Shown: positions 9,765 to 19,801, counted from the first letter of the stretch. The stretch: DNA of 64,000 nt from Deinococcus detaillensis (GCF_007280555.1 NZ_VKDB01000010.1:41869-105868), one strand, 5' to 3'. Made by a program: numbers and translations. The notes: a model not told the origin generated them from the letters alone.

Positions 9765-11240
9765 ATGACCCTAACCCAATCTAAAGATTTGATTGCTCCC
9801 GATGCTGCCCAGCGCCCGCTTGACGTGGTGGTGCTGGCCGCCGGAGCCGGAACCCGAATGCGCTCGGCCCTGCCCAAAATGCTGCATGAAGTGTGTGGCC
9901 GCCCGATGGTCGCTTGGGCCGTCAAAGCTGCCCGCGACGTGGGGGCACGCGACATCGTGGTGGTCACGGGTCACGGTGCAGATCAGGTGGAAGCTGCCCT
10001 CGCTGGGCCGGAGGTGCGCTTTGCTCGGCAGGGTGAGCAGCTCGGCACCGGACATGCCTTCCTGCTGGGCGCGGCCAAACTGCGCGGCGACGCCGACGTG
10101 CTGGTGCTCTACGGCGACAGCCCGATGCTGAGCGTGAAGACGTTGAACGCCCTGCGCCGTGTTCATCTAGAGGAGCAAAACGCTTTGACCGTGTTGACCA
10201 GCCGCCTGGCCGACGCCACCGGTTACGGGCGCATCGTGCGCGGCGAGAGCGGTGACGTGGAGCGCATCGTGGAGCAAAAAGCTGCCACGCCCGAGGAACT
10301 GCGTCTCACCGAGTTCAACTCCGGGGTCTACTTGATGGACGCCCGCGCTCCCGAACTCGCCGCTCAGATCGGCAACGACAACGCCGCGCAGGAGTACTAC
10401 CTGACCGATTTGCTGGCCCTCTACCACCAGCAGGGTGCGAGGGTGGCTGCCTACTGCATTCCCGACCCCAGCGAAGTGATGGGAGCCAATGACCGCGTGC
10501 AGCTCGCTGAACTCGCCCGCTTGATGCAGCGGCGCATCAACGAGCGCCACATGCGGGCGGGTGTGACCCTGCGCGACCCGGCCACCGCTTACATCGAAGA
10601 CGCCGTCACCATCGCCCCCGATGTCATTCTCGAACCCGGCGTGGTGCTACGCGGCCAAACTGACATCGGCACGGGAGCGGTAGTTGGCGCGTACAGCAGC
10701 CTGACGGATACCCAACTCTCTGCCCGCGTCCAGATCAGGCCTCACAGCGTCCTTGAGGGAGCGCGGGTTGGTGAAGGCAGCGACGTGGGGCCGTTTGCCC
10801 GTCTGCGTGCCGGTGCGGTGCTCGATACGGGCGTGCATATCGGCAACTTTGTGGAAGTCAAAAACAGTCACCTCGCGGCGGGCGTCAAAGCGGGCCACTT
10901 GGCTTATTTGGGCGACGCCAGCATTGGAGCCGAGAGCAACATCGGAGCCGGAACCATCACTGCCAACTTCGACGGCGTAAACAAGCACCGTACCCAGATC
11001 GGCGCGGGGGTCTTTATCGGCAGTAACGCCACCCTGATCGCTCCCGTGACTCTGGGAGACGCGGCGTTTGTGGCGGGCGGCAGCACCGTCAACGCCGACG
11101 TGCCGGAAGGAGCGATGGCGGTGGGGCGCGGCACCCAGCGCAACATCGGAGGCTGGAGCCTGCGCTACTGGAAAAGGATGGAGCGTCAGGTGGCCCAGAA
11201 ATTGCCCTGGCTCTCGGCCTGGCTCTCGCGGCAAGATTAG
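9765..11240 (+). CDS. glmU: Bifunctional UDP-GlcNAc pyrophosphorylase / glucosamine-1-P acetyltransferase
   Basis: Makes UDP-N-acetylglucosamine for peptidoglycan by acetylating glucosamine-1-phosphate and then uridylating it. The N-terminal nucleotidyltransferase motif [17 protein letters not shown] is near residues 22-38. The C-terminal half is a left-handed beta-helix of hexapeptide repeats with the acetyltransferase signature [25 protein letters not shown] split over the active site. The 491-residue length is slightly above E. coli GlmU (456), owing to an N-terminal extension of about 20 residues and a longer tail. It is transcribed alone. Confidence 0.96.
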   Translation: MTLTQSKDLIAPDAAQRPLDVVVLAAGAGTRMRSALPKMLHEVCGRPMVAWAVKAARDVGARDIVVVTGHGADQVEAALAGPEVRFARQGEQLGTGHAFLLGAAKLRGDADVLVLYGDSPMLSVKTLNALRRVHLEEQNALTVLTSRLADATGYGRIVRGESGDVERIVEQKAATPEELRLTEFNSGVYLMDARAPELAAQIGNDNAAQEYYLTDLLALYHQQGARVAAYCIPDPSEVMGANDRVQLAELARLMQRRINERHMRAGVTLRDPATAYIEDAVTIAPDVILEPGVVLRGQTDIGTGAVVGAYSSLTDTQLSARVQIRPHSVLEGARVGEGSDVGPFARLRAGAVLDTGVHIGNFVEVKNSHLAAGVKAGHLAYLGDASIGAESNIGAGTITANFDGVNKHRTQIGAGVFIGSNATLIAPVTLGDAAFVAGGSTVNADVPEGAMAVGRGTQRNIGGWSLRYWKRMERQVAQKLPWLSAWLSRQD

Positions 11241-11261
11241 AAAGGCGCTCAGGTGGCTTAG

Positions 11262-11291
11262 AAAGGGGCCGTGAACCTTCAAGGCTCCTTT
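11262..11291 (+). terminator. Possible terminator after glmU
   Basis: AAAGGGGCC and GGCTCCTTT form a 9-bp stem with one G-U pair and a 12-nt loop. Only a short T tract follows, so this is a weak candidate. Confidence 0.4.
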
Positions 11292-11342
11292 ATGTTCGGG
11301 CACTACGCTCAGGGCGTTACATCTGACCTGCCCCCAGGCGCG

Positions 11343-11348
11343 TATAAC
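11343..11348 (+). promoter_or_regulatory. Probable -10 box (TATAAC) of the tat operon
   Basis: TATAAC lies about 95 bases before tatA in a 200-bp gap that has no gene. The -35 element is not clear. Unlike most genes here, tatA has a leader and a Shine-Dalgarno sequence (AAAGGAG, 11430-11436). Confidence 0.35.
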
Positions 11349-11440
11349 CTAGAGAAGCACCTCTAAGCCCCCTGCCGAGTTCAACTTTGCTCCACCTGAC
11401 CTTCTCACTGAATCACGCGCTAAGCGTTTAAAGGAGTTTT

Positions 11441-11617
11441 ATGGGCCCAATGGAAGTCATTTTAATTGTAGTGGTCGTCGTTTTGCTTTTTGGAGCTAAG
11501 AAGATTCCTGAGATTGCCAAGGGCCTCGGCCAGGGCATCAAGGAATTCAAGTCCACCAGCAAAGACACCACCACGGACACCACCGTAGTGACCCCGCGCC
11601 GCGACAGCGACGTCTAA
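11441..11617 (+). CDS. tatA: Sec-independent translocase subunit TatA
   Basis: A 58-residue protein with one N-terminal membrane helix ([20 protein letters not shown]), the FG-A-KKIPE hinge and an amphipathic helix [11 protein letters not shown], followed by a short Thr/Asp-rich tail. This is the TatA/E family layout. It polymerises in the inner membrane to form the pore for folded twin-arginine substrates. AAAGGAG sits four bases before the ATG. The stop is 14 bases before tatC, so the two form an operon. No tatB is seen, which suggests a minimal TatAC system. Confidence 0.93.
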   Translation: MGPMEVILIVVVVVLLFGAKKIPEIAKGLGQGIKEFKSTSKDTTTDTTVVTPRRDSDV

Positions 11618-11631
11618 ACAAGGCGCGGGCC

Positions 11632-12405
11632 ATGACCAAACTCAATGCCGGTGCCAGCGCTCCGATTTTTGATCACCTCGAAGAGTTGCGCCGCCGCATC
11701 ATCTACAGCTTGCTGTTTTTGGTGGTCGGAGCGGGCATCGCTTGGACGAAGGTGCCGCAGATCATCTTGCTGCTCAAAGAACCGCTGACCTACACCAATC
11801 TCTACAAAGCGGACAAGCTCCAACTCGTCGCCACCGGCCTGACTGAGCAGCTCATTTTCAGCTTTACCATCGCCTTGTGGGCAGGACTGGCCATATCTTT
11901 GCCGTTCATTCTTCATCAAATCTGGCTGTTTATCGCACCGGGCCTGTATCCGAGTGAGCGCAAATATGCTGGCCCCTTTATTGTCGGTGCGGGCCTGAGC
12001 TTTCTGGCGGGCGGAGCGTTTTGCTATTACATGATCTTGCCGCCGATGGTTAAGTTTCTGGTGGATTTCTTGGGCGGTACCGTCGGCGCGATCTTCTCGA
12101 TTGGTCAGTACATGGGCCAGATCATCACGCTGCTGATCTCGTTCGGGCTCTGCTTTGAAATCCCGATTCTGGCCGTCATCCTGACCCGCATCGGCATCGT
12201 CAACCATGTCATGCTCCGGAAAATGTGGAAGTACGCATTCATGGCCTGCCTGATTCTGGCCGCCATCATCACCCCGACGCCCGACCCGATCAATATGAGT
12301 ATCGCCGCCGCGCCACTGTATTTGCTTTACGAGATTGGCGTGCTGCTCTCGCGGGTCTTCCGGGTTCGTCCAAACGAGGCTTTGGAGTCGGGCAATCCCA
12401 CTTGA
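11632..12405 (+). CDS. tatC: Sec-independent translocase subunit TatC
   Basis: A 257-residue integral membrane protein with six predicted helices. The cytoplasmic N-terminus carries FDHLEELRRRI, the conserved signal-peptide-binding motif. Further family features are FILHQIWLFIAPGLYPSERK and the late TPTPDPINMS segment. TatC is the receptor for twin-arginine signal peptides and works with the TatA encoded just upstream. A strong hairpin terminator follows about 60 bases after the stop. Confidence 0.95.
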   Translation: MTKLNAGASAPIFDHLEELRRRIIYSLLFLVVGAGIAWTKVPQIILLLKEPLTYTNLYKADKLQLVATGLTEQLIFSFTIALWAGLAISLPFILHQIWLFIAPGLYPSERKYAGPFIVGAGLSFLAGGAFCYYMILPPMVKFLVDFLGGTVGAIFSIGQYMGQIITLLISFGLCFEIPILAVILTRIGIVNHVMLRKMWKYAFMACLILAAIITPTPDPINMSIAAAPLYLLYEIGVLLSRVFRVRPNEALESGNPT

Positions 12406-12463
12406 GAGCGGTTATCTCGTACCCTCGCCGTAAACTTATCTAGAAAAACTTGTCAATTGACTA

Positions 12464-12496
12464 GTGCGCCCCGCATCTTGGTGGGGCGCACTTTTT
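12464..12496 (+). terminator. Rho-independent terminator of tatAC
   Basis: GTGCGCCCC and GGGGCGCAC form a perfect 9-bp stem around a 10-nt loop, followed by five T. The last T is also the first base of the TAGACT box driving the next gene. Confidence 0.85.
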
Positions 12497-12501
12497 AGAC
12501 T
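12496..12501 (+). promoter_or_regulatory. -10 box TAGACT, leaderless start of DAHP synthase gene
   Basis: TAGACT is followed by six bases and the ATG at 12508. It directly abuts the tatAC terminator. Confidence 0.6.
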
Positions 12502-12507
12502 AGACAG

Positions 12508-13638
12508 ATGAACCACAACGATTTACCGGTGCCGGATGCCAGCAGCCAAAATCTGCCGAGTATTGAAGATCTACGTGCTCAGATCGACAGCATCAATGAC
12601 GATTTGATTCGCCTGATTTCGCGCCGCGCCCAACTCGCTGCCGAGATCGGCCATATCAAGACTTTGGAAGGCCGCCCGCACCACTACGACCCGGCCCGCG
12701 AAGAGCGGCAGCTCAAATATATCGAGGAAGTCAACCCCGGCCCCTTCACGGCAGCGGCGCTCAAGTCCATTTTCAAAGAGATCTTCCGGGCCAGCCTCGA
12801 CTTGGAAGAAGCCAACGACAAAAAGCAGTTGCTGGTCAGCCGCAAGCAGCAAAGCGCCGATACCGTTCTGGACATCAAGGGCGTGCGAATCGGCGGAAAC
12901 GGGCCGCCTATTATCATCGCCGGGCCGTGCAGCATTGAGGGCGAGGAGCAGATGGAAAGCACCGCCGCTTTCTTGGCGGCCAAAGGCGTCAAGATTTTGC
13001 GCGGCGGTGCTTATAAGCCGCGCACCAGTCCCTACGGCTTTCAGGGCATGGGCGTCGACGGCCTGATTCTGGGCGCTGGCGCGGCCCGCGAGCAGGGAAT
13101 GCTGTTTGTCACCGAGGTGATGGATACCCGTGACGTAGAAGTGGTTGCAGAATACGCCGACATCTTGCAAATCGGCTCGCGGAACATGCACAACTTTGCT
13201 CTACTGCGTGAAGTGGGCCGCAGCGGAATGCCGGTGCTGCTTAAGCGCGGGTTTGCCGCCACCATCGAGGAGTGGCTCTACGCCGCTGAGTACATTCTGG
13301 CTGAGGGCAACAAGCAAGTCATTTTGTGTGAGCGCGGCATTCGCACCTTCGAGAAATGGACGCGCAATACCCTCGATCTCTCGGCGGTGGCGCTGGCCAA
13401 GCAAGAAACCCACCTGCCGGTCTTCGTGGACGTGACCCACGCGGCGGGGCGGCGCGACCTACTGATTCCGCTGGCCAAAGCTGCTCTGGCGGTAGGCGCA
13501 GACGGCCTACACGTCGAGGTCCACCCCAGTCCCGCCACTGCCCTCTCCGATAACGAGCAGCAACTCGACTTCGCGGGCTACGAAGCCTTTGACGCCGCCA
13601 TCAAGCCGCTGATGGGTGTTTTGAGCGTCAAGGGCTAA
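12508..13638 (+). CDS. aroF: Bifunctional chorismate mutase / DAHP synthase
   Basis: A 376-residue fusion. Residues 17-105 are an AroQ-type chorismate mutase ([27 protein letters not shown]). Residues 125-375 are a type I beta (AroF/KdsA-like) 3-deoxy-D-arabino-heptulosonate-7-phosphate synthase with [39 protein letters not shown] and [10 protein letters not shown]. It condenses PEP and erythrose-4-phosphate to open the shikimate pathway. In this family the mutase domain gives feedback control by chorismate/prephenate. The gene is transcribed alone from a leaderless promoter. Confidence 0.94.
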   Translation: MNHNDLPVPDASSQNLPSIEDLRAQIDSINDDLIRLISRRAQLAAEIGHIKTLEGRPHHYDPAREERQLKYIEEVNPGPFTAAALKSIFKEIFRASLDLEEANDKKQLLVSRKQQSADTVLDIKGVRIGGNGPPIIIAGPCSIEGEEQMESTAAFLAAKGVKILRGGAYKPRTSPYGFQGMGVDGLILGAGAAREQGMLFVTEVMDTRDVEVVAEYADILQIGSRNMHNFALLREVGRSGMPVLLKRGFAATIEEWLYAAEYILAEGNKQVILCERGIRTFEKWTRNTLDLSAVALAKQETHLPVFVDVTHAAGRRDLLIPLAKAALAVGADGLHVEVHPSPATALSDNEQQLDFAGYEAFDAAIKPLMGVLSVKG

Positions 13639-13651
13639 GTAGAGAATGGGG

Positions 13652-13682
13652 GAGAGAGGAGAGGGCGCTTCTCTCTCTTGGC
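13652..13682 (+). terminator. Possible weak terminator after aroF
   Basis: GAGAGA repeats upstream pair with TCTCTC repeats across an 11-14 nt loop, with a short T-rich stretch downstream. Stability is uncertain. Confidence 0.3.
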
Positions 13683-13715
13683 TGTTTTAGCGGCCCACTG
13701 CGGGAGAGTCGCAGA

Positions 13716-14321
13716 TCAGACCCAGTCCAGCTTCGTCCACGGCGGCGGCGGCCACTCCACTTCAATGTCGTCGCCTGCTTTTACTTCGCCGCCACTCAGC
13801 ACCACGCCCATGATGCCTGCTTTGCGAATCAGGTGGCCACTGTCATCTCTGCCCAGCACGGCGGCCAGCAAGCCGGAGCGCTGAGCAGCGCCGAACCGTT
13901 CAATCTGAGCGCAGGGGTTTCGCAGCCCGGTGATTTCCACCACCGCTTCGCCGCCGAGATGCAGGCGCGTACCGGCCGGCAGCGCCAGTAGATCCAGCCC
14001 CAATGTCGTTACATTTTCGCCGAGTTGTCCGGCACTGACCTCAAATCCCTGCGCGGCCAGCTCTTCAAAGAGTTCGGCGTGAAGCAGATGAACCTGGCGC
14101 AAATTGGGCTGCGACGGGTCGGCAGCCACGCGTGAGCGGTGCTGAACCGTCACGCCGCTGTGGGCATCCCCCTCCACGCCTAGGCCCGCCAGCAAGCGGA
14201 CACTCGGCTGCGGCGGTTTGCTGAACTCATGTGCGCCGCTCCGGCTGACGGCCCCGACCTGACCAACAGGAGCATCTCTGTTGTGGCCTTCACTGTGACG
14301 GCTGTTCATTAACCTGCTCAT
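13716..14321 (-). CDS. MOSC domain-containing protein
   Basis: A 201-residue protein with the MOSC (molybdenum cofactor sulfurase C-terminal) pattern: GVEGDAHSG near 50, QVHLLHAELFEELAAQGFEVSAGQLGENVTT, then VEITGLRNPCAQIERF with the conserved cysteine, and IMGVVLSGGEVKAGD. Such domains bind or transfer sulfur or molybdenum cofactor. The standalone version resembles YiiM-like proteins, but the substrate is not clear. It converges with aroF. A second possible start lies at the Met four codons further in. Confidence 0.85.
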   Translation of the reverse strand: MSRLMNSRHSEGHNRDAPVGQVGAVSRSGAHEFSKPPQPSVRLLAGLGVEGDAHSGVTVQHRSRVAADPSQPNLRQVHLLHAELFEELAAQGFEVSAGQLGENVTTLGLDLLALPAGTRLHLGGEAVVEITGLRNPCAQIERFGAAQRSGLLAAVLGRDDSGHLIRKAGIMGVVLSGGEVKAGDDIEVEWPPPPWTKLDWV

Positions 14322-14471
14322 TGTGTCATATTTCGCCCGTCAGCAGTGCCCACTTTGGCTGAGGCTCTGGCGTGACATTTCACCTGACGCTCTCATGACT
14401 TTGGGCCTATCATAGGTTCACCGGCAGAGCGCCCACAACCCAAGTTGTTACTTCTGCTTCTGGCCGGTAAA

Positions 14472-14478
14472 GAGGTGA
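14472..14478 (+). promoter_or_regulatory. Shine-Dalgarno GAGGTGA deciding the GTG start of hpf
   Basis: GAGGTGA lies four bases before GTG at 14483. This identifies GTG as the start codon, since no ATG is suitably placed. Confidence 0.6.
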
Positions 14479-14482
14479 CTTT

Positions 14483-15037
14483 GTGCATATCTACAAGCTG
14501 AGCGGACGCAATGTTGACGTGACCGACGCCCTGCGCGACTATGTGGAGAGCAAACTGACGCGGCTCGACCGATTTAACGGTCAGATTACCGACGCCCGCG
14601 TGACTCTTACCGTCAGAGACGTGCGCGACGCTTCACGCCGCAATAGGGTCGAGGTTCAGCTCAACGTGCCCAACGGCATCATTCGCGCCGAGGAACACAA
14701 CGCCGACATGTACGCCGCCATCGACAAGGCCGGTGACGTGTTGGAGCGGCAGCTGCGCAAGTTCAAAACCAAAATTATGCGCCACCGCAACGACGCGACG
14801 CTCGACGCTGCAGCGCCTGCGCAGGCTGACAGCAGCGGTGACGATGTCAGCGAATTTAACCCCGAGATCGTGCGGCAAAAGCGCTTCGATATGCGCCCGA
14901 TGTCTGCCGAGGACGCCGTGACCCAAATGGAAGCGCTCGGCCACGACTTTTACGTCTTTTTGAACATGACCACCGATTCCTGCGGAGTGGTGTATCGCCG
15001 CAAAGACGGCCACTACGGACTGATTGAGCCGAGCTGA
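14483..15037 (+). CDS. hpf: Ribosome hibernation promoting factor, long form
   Basis: A 184-residue protein. The N-terminal 95 residues are the HPF/RaiA beta-alpha-beta-beta-beta-alpha domain (MHIYKLSGRNVDVTDALRDYVESKLTRLDRF). After a variable linker (105-125), the C-terminal dimerisation domain carries RQKRFDMRPMSAEDAVTQME and FLNMTTDSCGVVYRRKDGHYGLIEP. Long HPF joins two 70S ribosomes into inactive 100S dimers in starvation or stationary phase. It starts with GTG. The adjacent minus-strand ribF converges on it. Confidence 0.95.
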   Translation: MHIYKLSGRNVDVTDALRDYVESKLTRLDRFNGQITDARVTLTVRDVRDASRRNRVEVQLNVPNGIIRAEEHNADMYAAIDKAGDVLERQLRKFKTKIMRHRNDATLDAAAPAQADSSGDDVSEFNPEIVRQKRFDMRPMSAEDAVTQMEALGHDFYVFLNMTTDSCGVVYRRKDGHYGLIEPS

Positions 15038-15085
15038 CCTGAGCGGTAAGCGCTCAAAGAGTTGGGGCATCTTAAACAAGGTGGC

Positions 15086-16000
15086 CTAACTGTCTTTGAG
15101 CAGCTCCCGTGTTGCGTCTTGATCCCGTTTCAATTGCGCTCTCAGTTCGTCCAGGCCGCCGAACTTCTGCTCCGCGCGGATAAAGTGAAAGAACTTGACT
15201 TGCAGTTCTTTGCCGTACAAATCGCCCTCAAAGTCGAGCAAGTTGACTTCGAAGCGTAGCGTGAGGCCGCTGACGGTGGGGCGGCTACCGATATTGGCCA
15301 TGCCGCTGTACGTTTGGCTGGTTCCGCCAGATTCGACCTGCACCCGCACGGCAAAGACGCCCCTGGGCAGCGCCTTGCCCCCGGCGACCTGCACATTGGC
15401 CGTCGGAAAGCCGATGGTGCGCCCCAACTGATCGCCCTGCACCACCACGCCCTGAGCGCTGTAGCGGCGGCCCAGAAAGCGCTGAGCGCCCTCCACGTTG
15501 CCGGAGCGCAGAAATTCGCGGATGCGGGTGCTTTTGATGTCCTCACCGCCCAGGCTGTGCATCGGCAGCGCGATCACGTCTCGGCTGACCTGGCGCAGGT
15601 CCTCGGTGCTTCCCTCCCTGCCCTTGCCAAAATAGAAGTCCTCACCCACCACGATGGAGCGCGGGCGCAGGCTCCGCAGATCATCCAGAAAATCGGTCTT
15701 GGGCCGGGAGGCAAACTCGGCTGTAAACGGCACGGCGATGACTTCGTCAATACCGTAGCGCGAGAGCAGTTCCAGCTTCTCCGGCAAGGTGGACAAAAAC
15801 TCTACCCCCTGCGTAAAGACGCGGGTGGGCGGATCGAAGGTGTAGACCACGCTCGGCACGTGGTAATGGCGGGCGCGTTCCTTGAGGCGGGCCAAGAGCG
15901 CTTGGTGGCCGAGGTGCAGGCCGTCAAACGAACCGATGGCCACCACCGTCTCGGTATCGGGGCGCTGGCTGGGCGAGAGGTAGGTTTTGAGGTTGGTCAC
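15086..16000 (-). CDS. ribF: Bifunctional riboflavin kinase / FMN adenylyltransferase
   Basis: A 304-residue protein that phosphorylates riboflavin to FMN and then adenylates it to FAD. The N-terminal adenylyltransferase shows AIGSFDGLHLGHQALL. The C-terminal flavokinase shows IGFPTANVQV (the P-T-A-N motif) and RFEVNLLDFEGDLYGKELQVKFFHFIR. I choose the GTG (V-T-N-L-K) at 15998-16000, because longer readings run into the end of the Nudix gene. The gap to that upstream gene is only seven bases, so the two form an operon. The Nudix stop region is rich in AGGAAGG and may supply the ribosome-binding site. Confidence 0.93.
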   Translation of the reverse strand: MTNLKTYLSPSQRPDTETVVAIGSFDGLHLGHQALLARLKERARHYHVPSVVYTFDPPTRVFTQGVEFLSTLPEKLELLSRYGIDEVIAVPFTAEFASRPKTDFLDDLRSLRPRSIVVGEDFYFGKGREGSTEDLRQVSRDVIALPMHSLGGEDIKSTRIREFLRSGNVEGAQRFLGRRYSAQGVVVQGDQLGRTIGFPTANVQVAGGKALPRGVFAVRVQVESGGTSQTYSGMANIGSRPTVSGLTLRFEVNLLDFEGDLYGKELQVKFFHFIRAEQKFGGLDELRAQLKRDQDATRELLKDS

Positions 16001-16007
16001 GCTCAAG

Positions 16008-16598
16008 TCAGTGCCGCCCTTCCTGCCTTTTGCCTTCCTGTCCTCTTCCCTGTTGATCGCCGCCTTGCTGATCCACCTGTGCGCCCATTCCGCTGGCGGG
16101 CGGCGCACCTGTCAGGGCCAGCAGCGCAGCGGTGACAGTGGCCGCGCTGCCCTTGATGGAGCCGTCGCGCAGGCCGCTCAAGATCGTTTCAGGCCTGAGC
16201 CACACCACTTCGATCTCCTCGTCTTCGTCCATCTCTAAGCGCGACTCGCGGGCATTGGTGGCCTTGAAGACAAACAGTTCTTCGTCGCTAAAGCCGGGGC
16301 TGGAGTAAAACTGGGTCAGCAAGGTCATGTCGGCGTCAAGTCCGGCTTCCTCTTGCAGCTCGCGGCGGGCGGCGGCTTCGGGGGTTTCGCCCGCGTCGAT
16401 CAGGCCTGCTGGAACTTCGATGGTGTAGGCGTTGACGGCGTGGCGAAACTGCTTGACGCACAGCAGCTCACCCGACTCGTTTTGCAGCAAAATGGAGACT
16501 GCCGGAGCGTGCCGCACGATCTCCCATTTGCCATCCTGCACTTCAAGGCTGACGACTCGCCCGCTGTAAATGCTCTTGGTGGCGCTCTGATCTGACAT
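16008..16598 (-). CDS. Nudix hydrolase (ADP-ribose pyrophosphatase type)
   Basis: A 196-residue protein. The Nudix box is complete: [23 protein letters not shown] (G x5 E x7 REL x EE x GL). [10 protein letters not shown] just before it is typical of ADP-ribose pyrophosphatases. The last 25 residues are a Gln/Gly/Arg-rich low-complexity tail ([14 protein letters not shown]) unlike the family core. It is upstream of ribF with seven bases between. Its ATG follows a minus-strand TAAACT box by six bases. Substrate assignment within the family is inference. Confidence 0.9.
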   Translation of the reverse strand: MSDQSATKSIYSGRVVSLEVQDGKWEIVRHAPAVSILLQNESGELLCVKQFRHAVNAYTIEVPAGLIDAGETPEAAARRELQEEAGLDADMTLLTQFYSSPGFSDEELFVFKATNARESRLEMDEDEEIEVVWLRPETILSGLRDGSIKGSAATVTAALLALTGAPPASGMGAQVDQQGGDQQGRGQEGKRQEGRH

Positions 16599-16604
16599 GA
16601 GTCG

Positions 16605-16610
16605 AGTTTA
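16605..16610 (-). promoter_or_regulatory. -10 box TAAACT, leaderless start of Nudix-ribF operon
   Basis: The minus-strand TAAACT ends six bases before the ATG at 16596-16598. No Shine-Dalgarno sequence is present. Confidence 0.6.
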
Positions 16611-16630
16611 GCAGGCGGGGGAGAGCAATA

Positions 16631-16668
16631 AAGCGGGCCACAGCGCTTGACGTTGCTGTGGCCCGCTT
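16631..16668 (-). terminator. Terminator after ftsZ
   Basis: AAGCGGGCCACAGC and GCTGTGGCCCGCTT form a perfect 14-bp stem with a 10-nt loop. On the minus strand a short T-rich tail (TTTATT) follows. It separates ftsZ from the Nudix promoter. Confidence 0.8.
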
Positions 16669-16684
16669 AAAGTGCTAGTTGAGT

Positions 16685-17758
<1,074 letters not shown>

Positions 17759-17899
17759 CAATTCTTCTCCTTAAGACCGGAAACTGTCTTCCGTACACTT
17801 GATAGTTTAACGCAAGGATACCGTCTAAAAGCCTTGGGCATGGTGGGGTGGTCTGTGCCGCGCTTAGAGGAGCTCAAGTTTTCTCATCAACGTCAATGG

Positions 17900-17931
17900 A
17901 AAGCGCCTCGGCGGGTGGGCCGGGGCGCTTT
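17900..17931 (-). terminator. Terminator of LysM-NlpC/P60 gene
   Basis: AAAGCGCC pairs with GGCGCTTT, and an inner CGGC/GCCG pair extends the hairpin. It lies just after the stop of the minus-strand endopeptidase gene. The T tract is short. Confidence 0.55.
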
Positions 17932-17949
17932 GAGAGCGGTGAGGAGCGG

Positions 17950-18555
17950 TTACAGAATGCGGCGGGCGCTGACGTAGCGGCTCGACCAATACGGATTAGA
18001 CAAGTTGTCGACCATGGTGCGCCCGTAATAGCTGTTGGCGTTGGCGAAGCTGCCGTTGCCCAGATAGATGGCCACGTGCGAGATGCCGCCGCCCATGGTG
18101 CTGAAGAACATCAGGTCGCCTGCTTGCAAGCTGCTGCGGGACACGGCGTAGCCGCTGCGCGACTGTGAAGCGGCGGTGCGCGGCAAAGACACACCCATCG
18201 AGCGGTAGACCGCTTGGGTGTAGCCGCTGCAATCCAGACCCCAGTTGCTGCTGCCGCCGCTGGCGTAGCGGATGCCCAAAAAGCGCAGCGCAGCGGAGCG
18301 GATGGTGCTGTTCCCGCTGGACTGGGGCGCAGCAGCCGTCGCCTTGGCTGAACTGGTCTGGCCGCCGACATTCAGGCGCTGGCCGATTTGCAGGGTGGTG
18401 CTGCTCAGACCGTTGAGCTGCATCAGCTTTTGCGGCTGCAAATTGTAGCGCTGGGCGACGCTGGAAAGCGTGTCTCCGGCCCTGACGGCGTAGGAGGCGG
18501 CGGTGGCGCTGCCGCTCAGGGCAACTACGGTCAGGAGGATTCGGAAGGCGTTCAT
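17950..18555 (-). CDS. Exported LysM - NlpC/P60 peptidoglycan endopeptidase
   Basis: A 201-residue protein with a signal peptide (MNAFRILLTVVALSGSATAA), one LysM domain (YAVRAGDTLSSVAQRYNLQP to LQIGQRLNVGG, residues 22-67) and a C-terminal NlpC/P60 domain. The catalytic cysteine is in LDCSGYTQAVYRSMG and the histidine in GISHVAIYLGNG. It should bind and cut peptide stems of the cell wall, and could help remodelling or daughter-cell separation. Its position next to ftsZ fits that idea but is not proof. A TAAACT box lies ten bases upstream of the ATG on the minus strand. Confidence 0.92.
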   Translation of the reverse strand: MNAFRILLTVVALSGSATAASYAVRAGDTLSSVAQRYNLQPQKLMQLNGLSSTTLQIGQRLNVGGQTSSAKATAAAPQSSGNSTIRSAALRFLGIRYASGGSSNWGLDCSGYTQAVYRSMGVSLPRTAASQSRSGYAVSRSSLQAGDLMFFSTMGGGISHVAIYLGNGSFANANSYYGRTMVDNLSNPYWSSRYVSARRIL

Positions 18556-18848
18556 GAATAAAAAGAGTTTATCAGGCCTTTAACTTTAAGCCATTCACGC
18601 TCAGCTTATTTTAGGGCTTTATCCCTCCTAGACGTTAAAAAACCAATACAAAGGTTCATCTCATTTCCTAGAGGTTATCGTGCTGTTCTCATCTGACTCA
18701 TCTTTGGGCTCACGTGTGATTTTTCTAGCTTACGGCGCTTACGGGTGTCTGATGCACACTTAAGCTCCAACTCTCTGAGATTGAGTGAGCCAAAACTCAT
18801 TTTTCACATCTTTCCTGCCTCTCAAAGACTTGGTAAGTGCTCAAGGTC
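18556..18848. other. Intergenic region without a recognisable gene
   Basis: About 290 bases between two divergent genes. It holds the minus-strand TAAACT promoter of the endopeptidase gene and AT-rich sequence. I see no open reading frame with a convincing start, no tRNA and no stable hairpin. Confidence 0.5.
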
Positions 18849-18854
18849 TAGACT
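18849..18854 (+). promoter_or_regulatory. -10 box TAGACT, leaderless start
   Basis: TAGACT is followed by six bases and the ATG at 18861, with no Shine-Dalgarno sequence. Confidence 0.6.
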
Positions 18855-18860
18855 TGGGAA

Positions 18861-19592
18861 ATGCGTCTGGCCATTTTTAGCGATATTCACGGCAATTTGC
18901 CTGCTTTGGAAGCGCTGCTGGCCGATTTGAGGACTCAAGCGCCCGACCTTTTGCTGTGTCTGGGTGACGTGGCTATGACTGGCCCCTTTCCCAACGAGTG
19001 CTTGCAAGCGGTCGCGGCGCTCGGCTGTGGTGTAGTGATGGGGAACGCCGATCAAGCTCTGCTGGAGGCGCTGCCCGCTTTTGTGCCGCGTGGTTTGCCG
19101 GACGAGCAAGAAATCTACGACTTGGACGCTTGGAGCCATGCGGCGGTGGGCGACAAAGAGCGCGAGTGGGTGCGGGCCTATCAGCCGACCTTGCGCCCCG
19201 CACCGGAACTGCTGGCCTTTCACGGCAGCCCGGAGAGCAACACCGAGGTGCTGGACGCGGGTACGCCGCAGGAGCGCTTGGCCCAACTCCGCGCCGAGTA
19301 CGGCGACGCGCCGCTGTGGATTGGCGGCCATACTCACCGCCCACTCCTGCGGAGCTTGGACGGTTGGACGCTGCTCAACCCCGGATCGGTGGGAATGCCG
19401 TTTGAACTCAGAAACGGCCACTACGTCAATCTGGCCCGCGCCGATTATTTGATTCTGGACTTGGTGGCAGGGGTGTTTCAGCCTCAGTTTCGGCAGGTGC
19501 CGTATGCGGCCAGAAGAGTGCAGGACGGCTTTGTGGCTGCCAAAGTTCCCCATGCCGCCAAGTGGGTAGCCGAATGGGTGGACGTGCGCTGA
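18861..19592 (+). CDS. Calcineurin-like metallophosphoesterase (YfcE-like)
   Basis: A 243-residue cytoplasmic phosphoesterase with the ordered metal-binding motifs of the family: FSDIHGN (residues 6-12), GDVAMTG (near 36), GNADQ (near 60, in place of GNHE), AFHGSP (near 114) and GGHTHRP (near 155). The fold binds two divalent metals and cleaves phosphodiesters or phosphomonoesters. The physiological substrate cannot be told from sequence. It is a single gene with a leaderless start. Confidence 0.9.
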   Translation: MRLAIFSDIHGNLPALEALLADLRTQAPDLLLCLGDVAMTGPFPNECLQAVAALGCGVVMGNADQALLEALPAFVPRGLPDEQEIYDLDAWSHAAVGDKEREWVRAYQPTLRPAPELLAFHGSPESNTEVLDAGTPQERLAQLRAEYGDAPLWIGGHTHRPLLRSLDGWTLLNPGSVGMPFELRNGHYVNLARADYLILDLVAGVFQPQFRQVPYAARRVQDGFVAAKVPHAAKWVAEWVDVR

Positions 19593-19633
19593 ACAGGTCA
19601 AGCGGAGCCCTCTTTTCGCTTCACCTGCTGACC

Positions 19634-19743
19634 AAGTACGGCTAGATTACCGTTTCGGGATTCCGTAAAGAGCGCTCCATCCCTATCGTCGTGAACGGAC
19701 GCCCTTGAGGACGCCACTCCTTCACTCCCATCTAGCCGTACTT
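19634..19743. repeat. 110-nt element bounded by 14-bp perfect inverted repeats
   Basis: AAGTACGGCTAGAT (19634-19647) and its exact reverse complement ATCTAGCCGTACTT (19730-19743) enclose 82 bases. Inside lie a tandem GGACGCC repeat and a small CGTC/GACG hairpin. The right arm runs into CTTTTC. No open reading frame fills it and no obvious target-site duplication flanks it. It could be a structured RNA, a leader element of deoD, or a very small MITE. Confidence 0.6.
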
Positions 19744-19801
19744 TTCCCATCTCTCGCGTCTTGGGCAGAGCAGCACCTACCGGGCCTGCCCGCTCCGCTC
19801 G

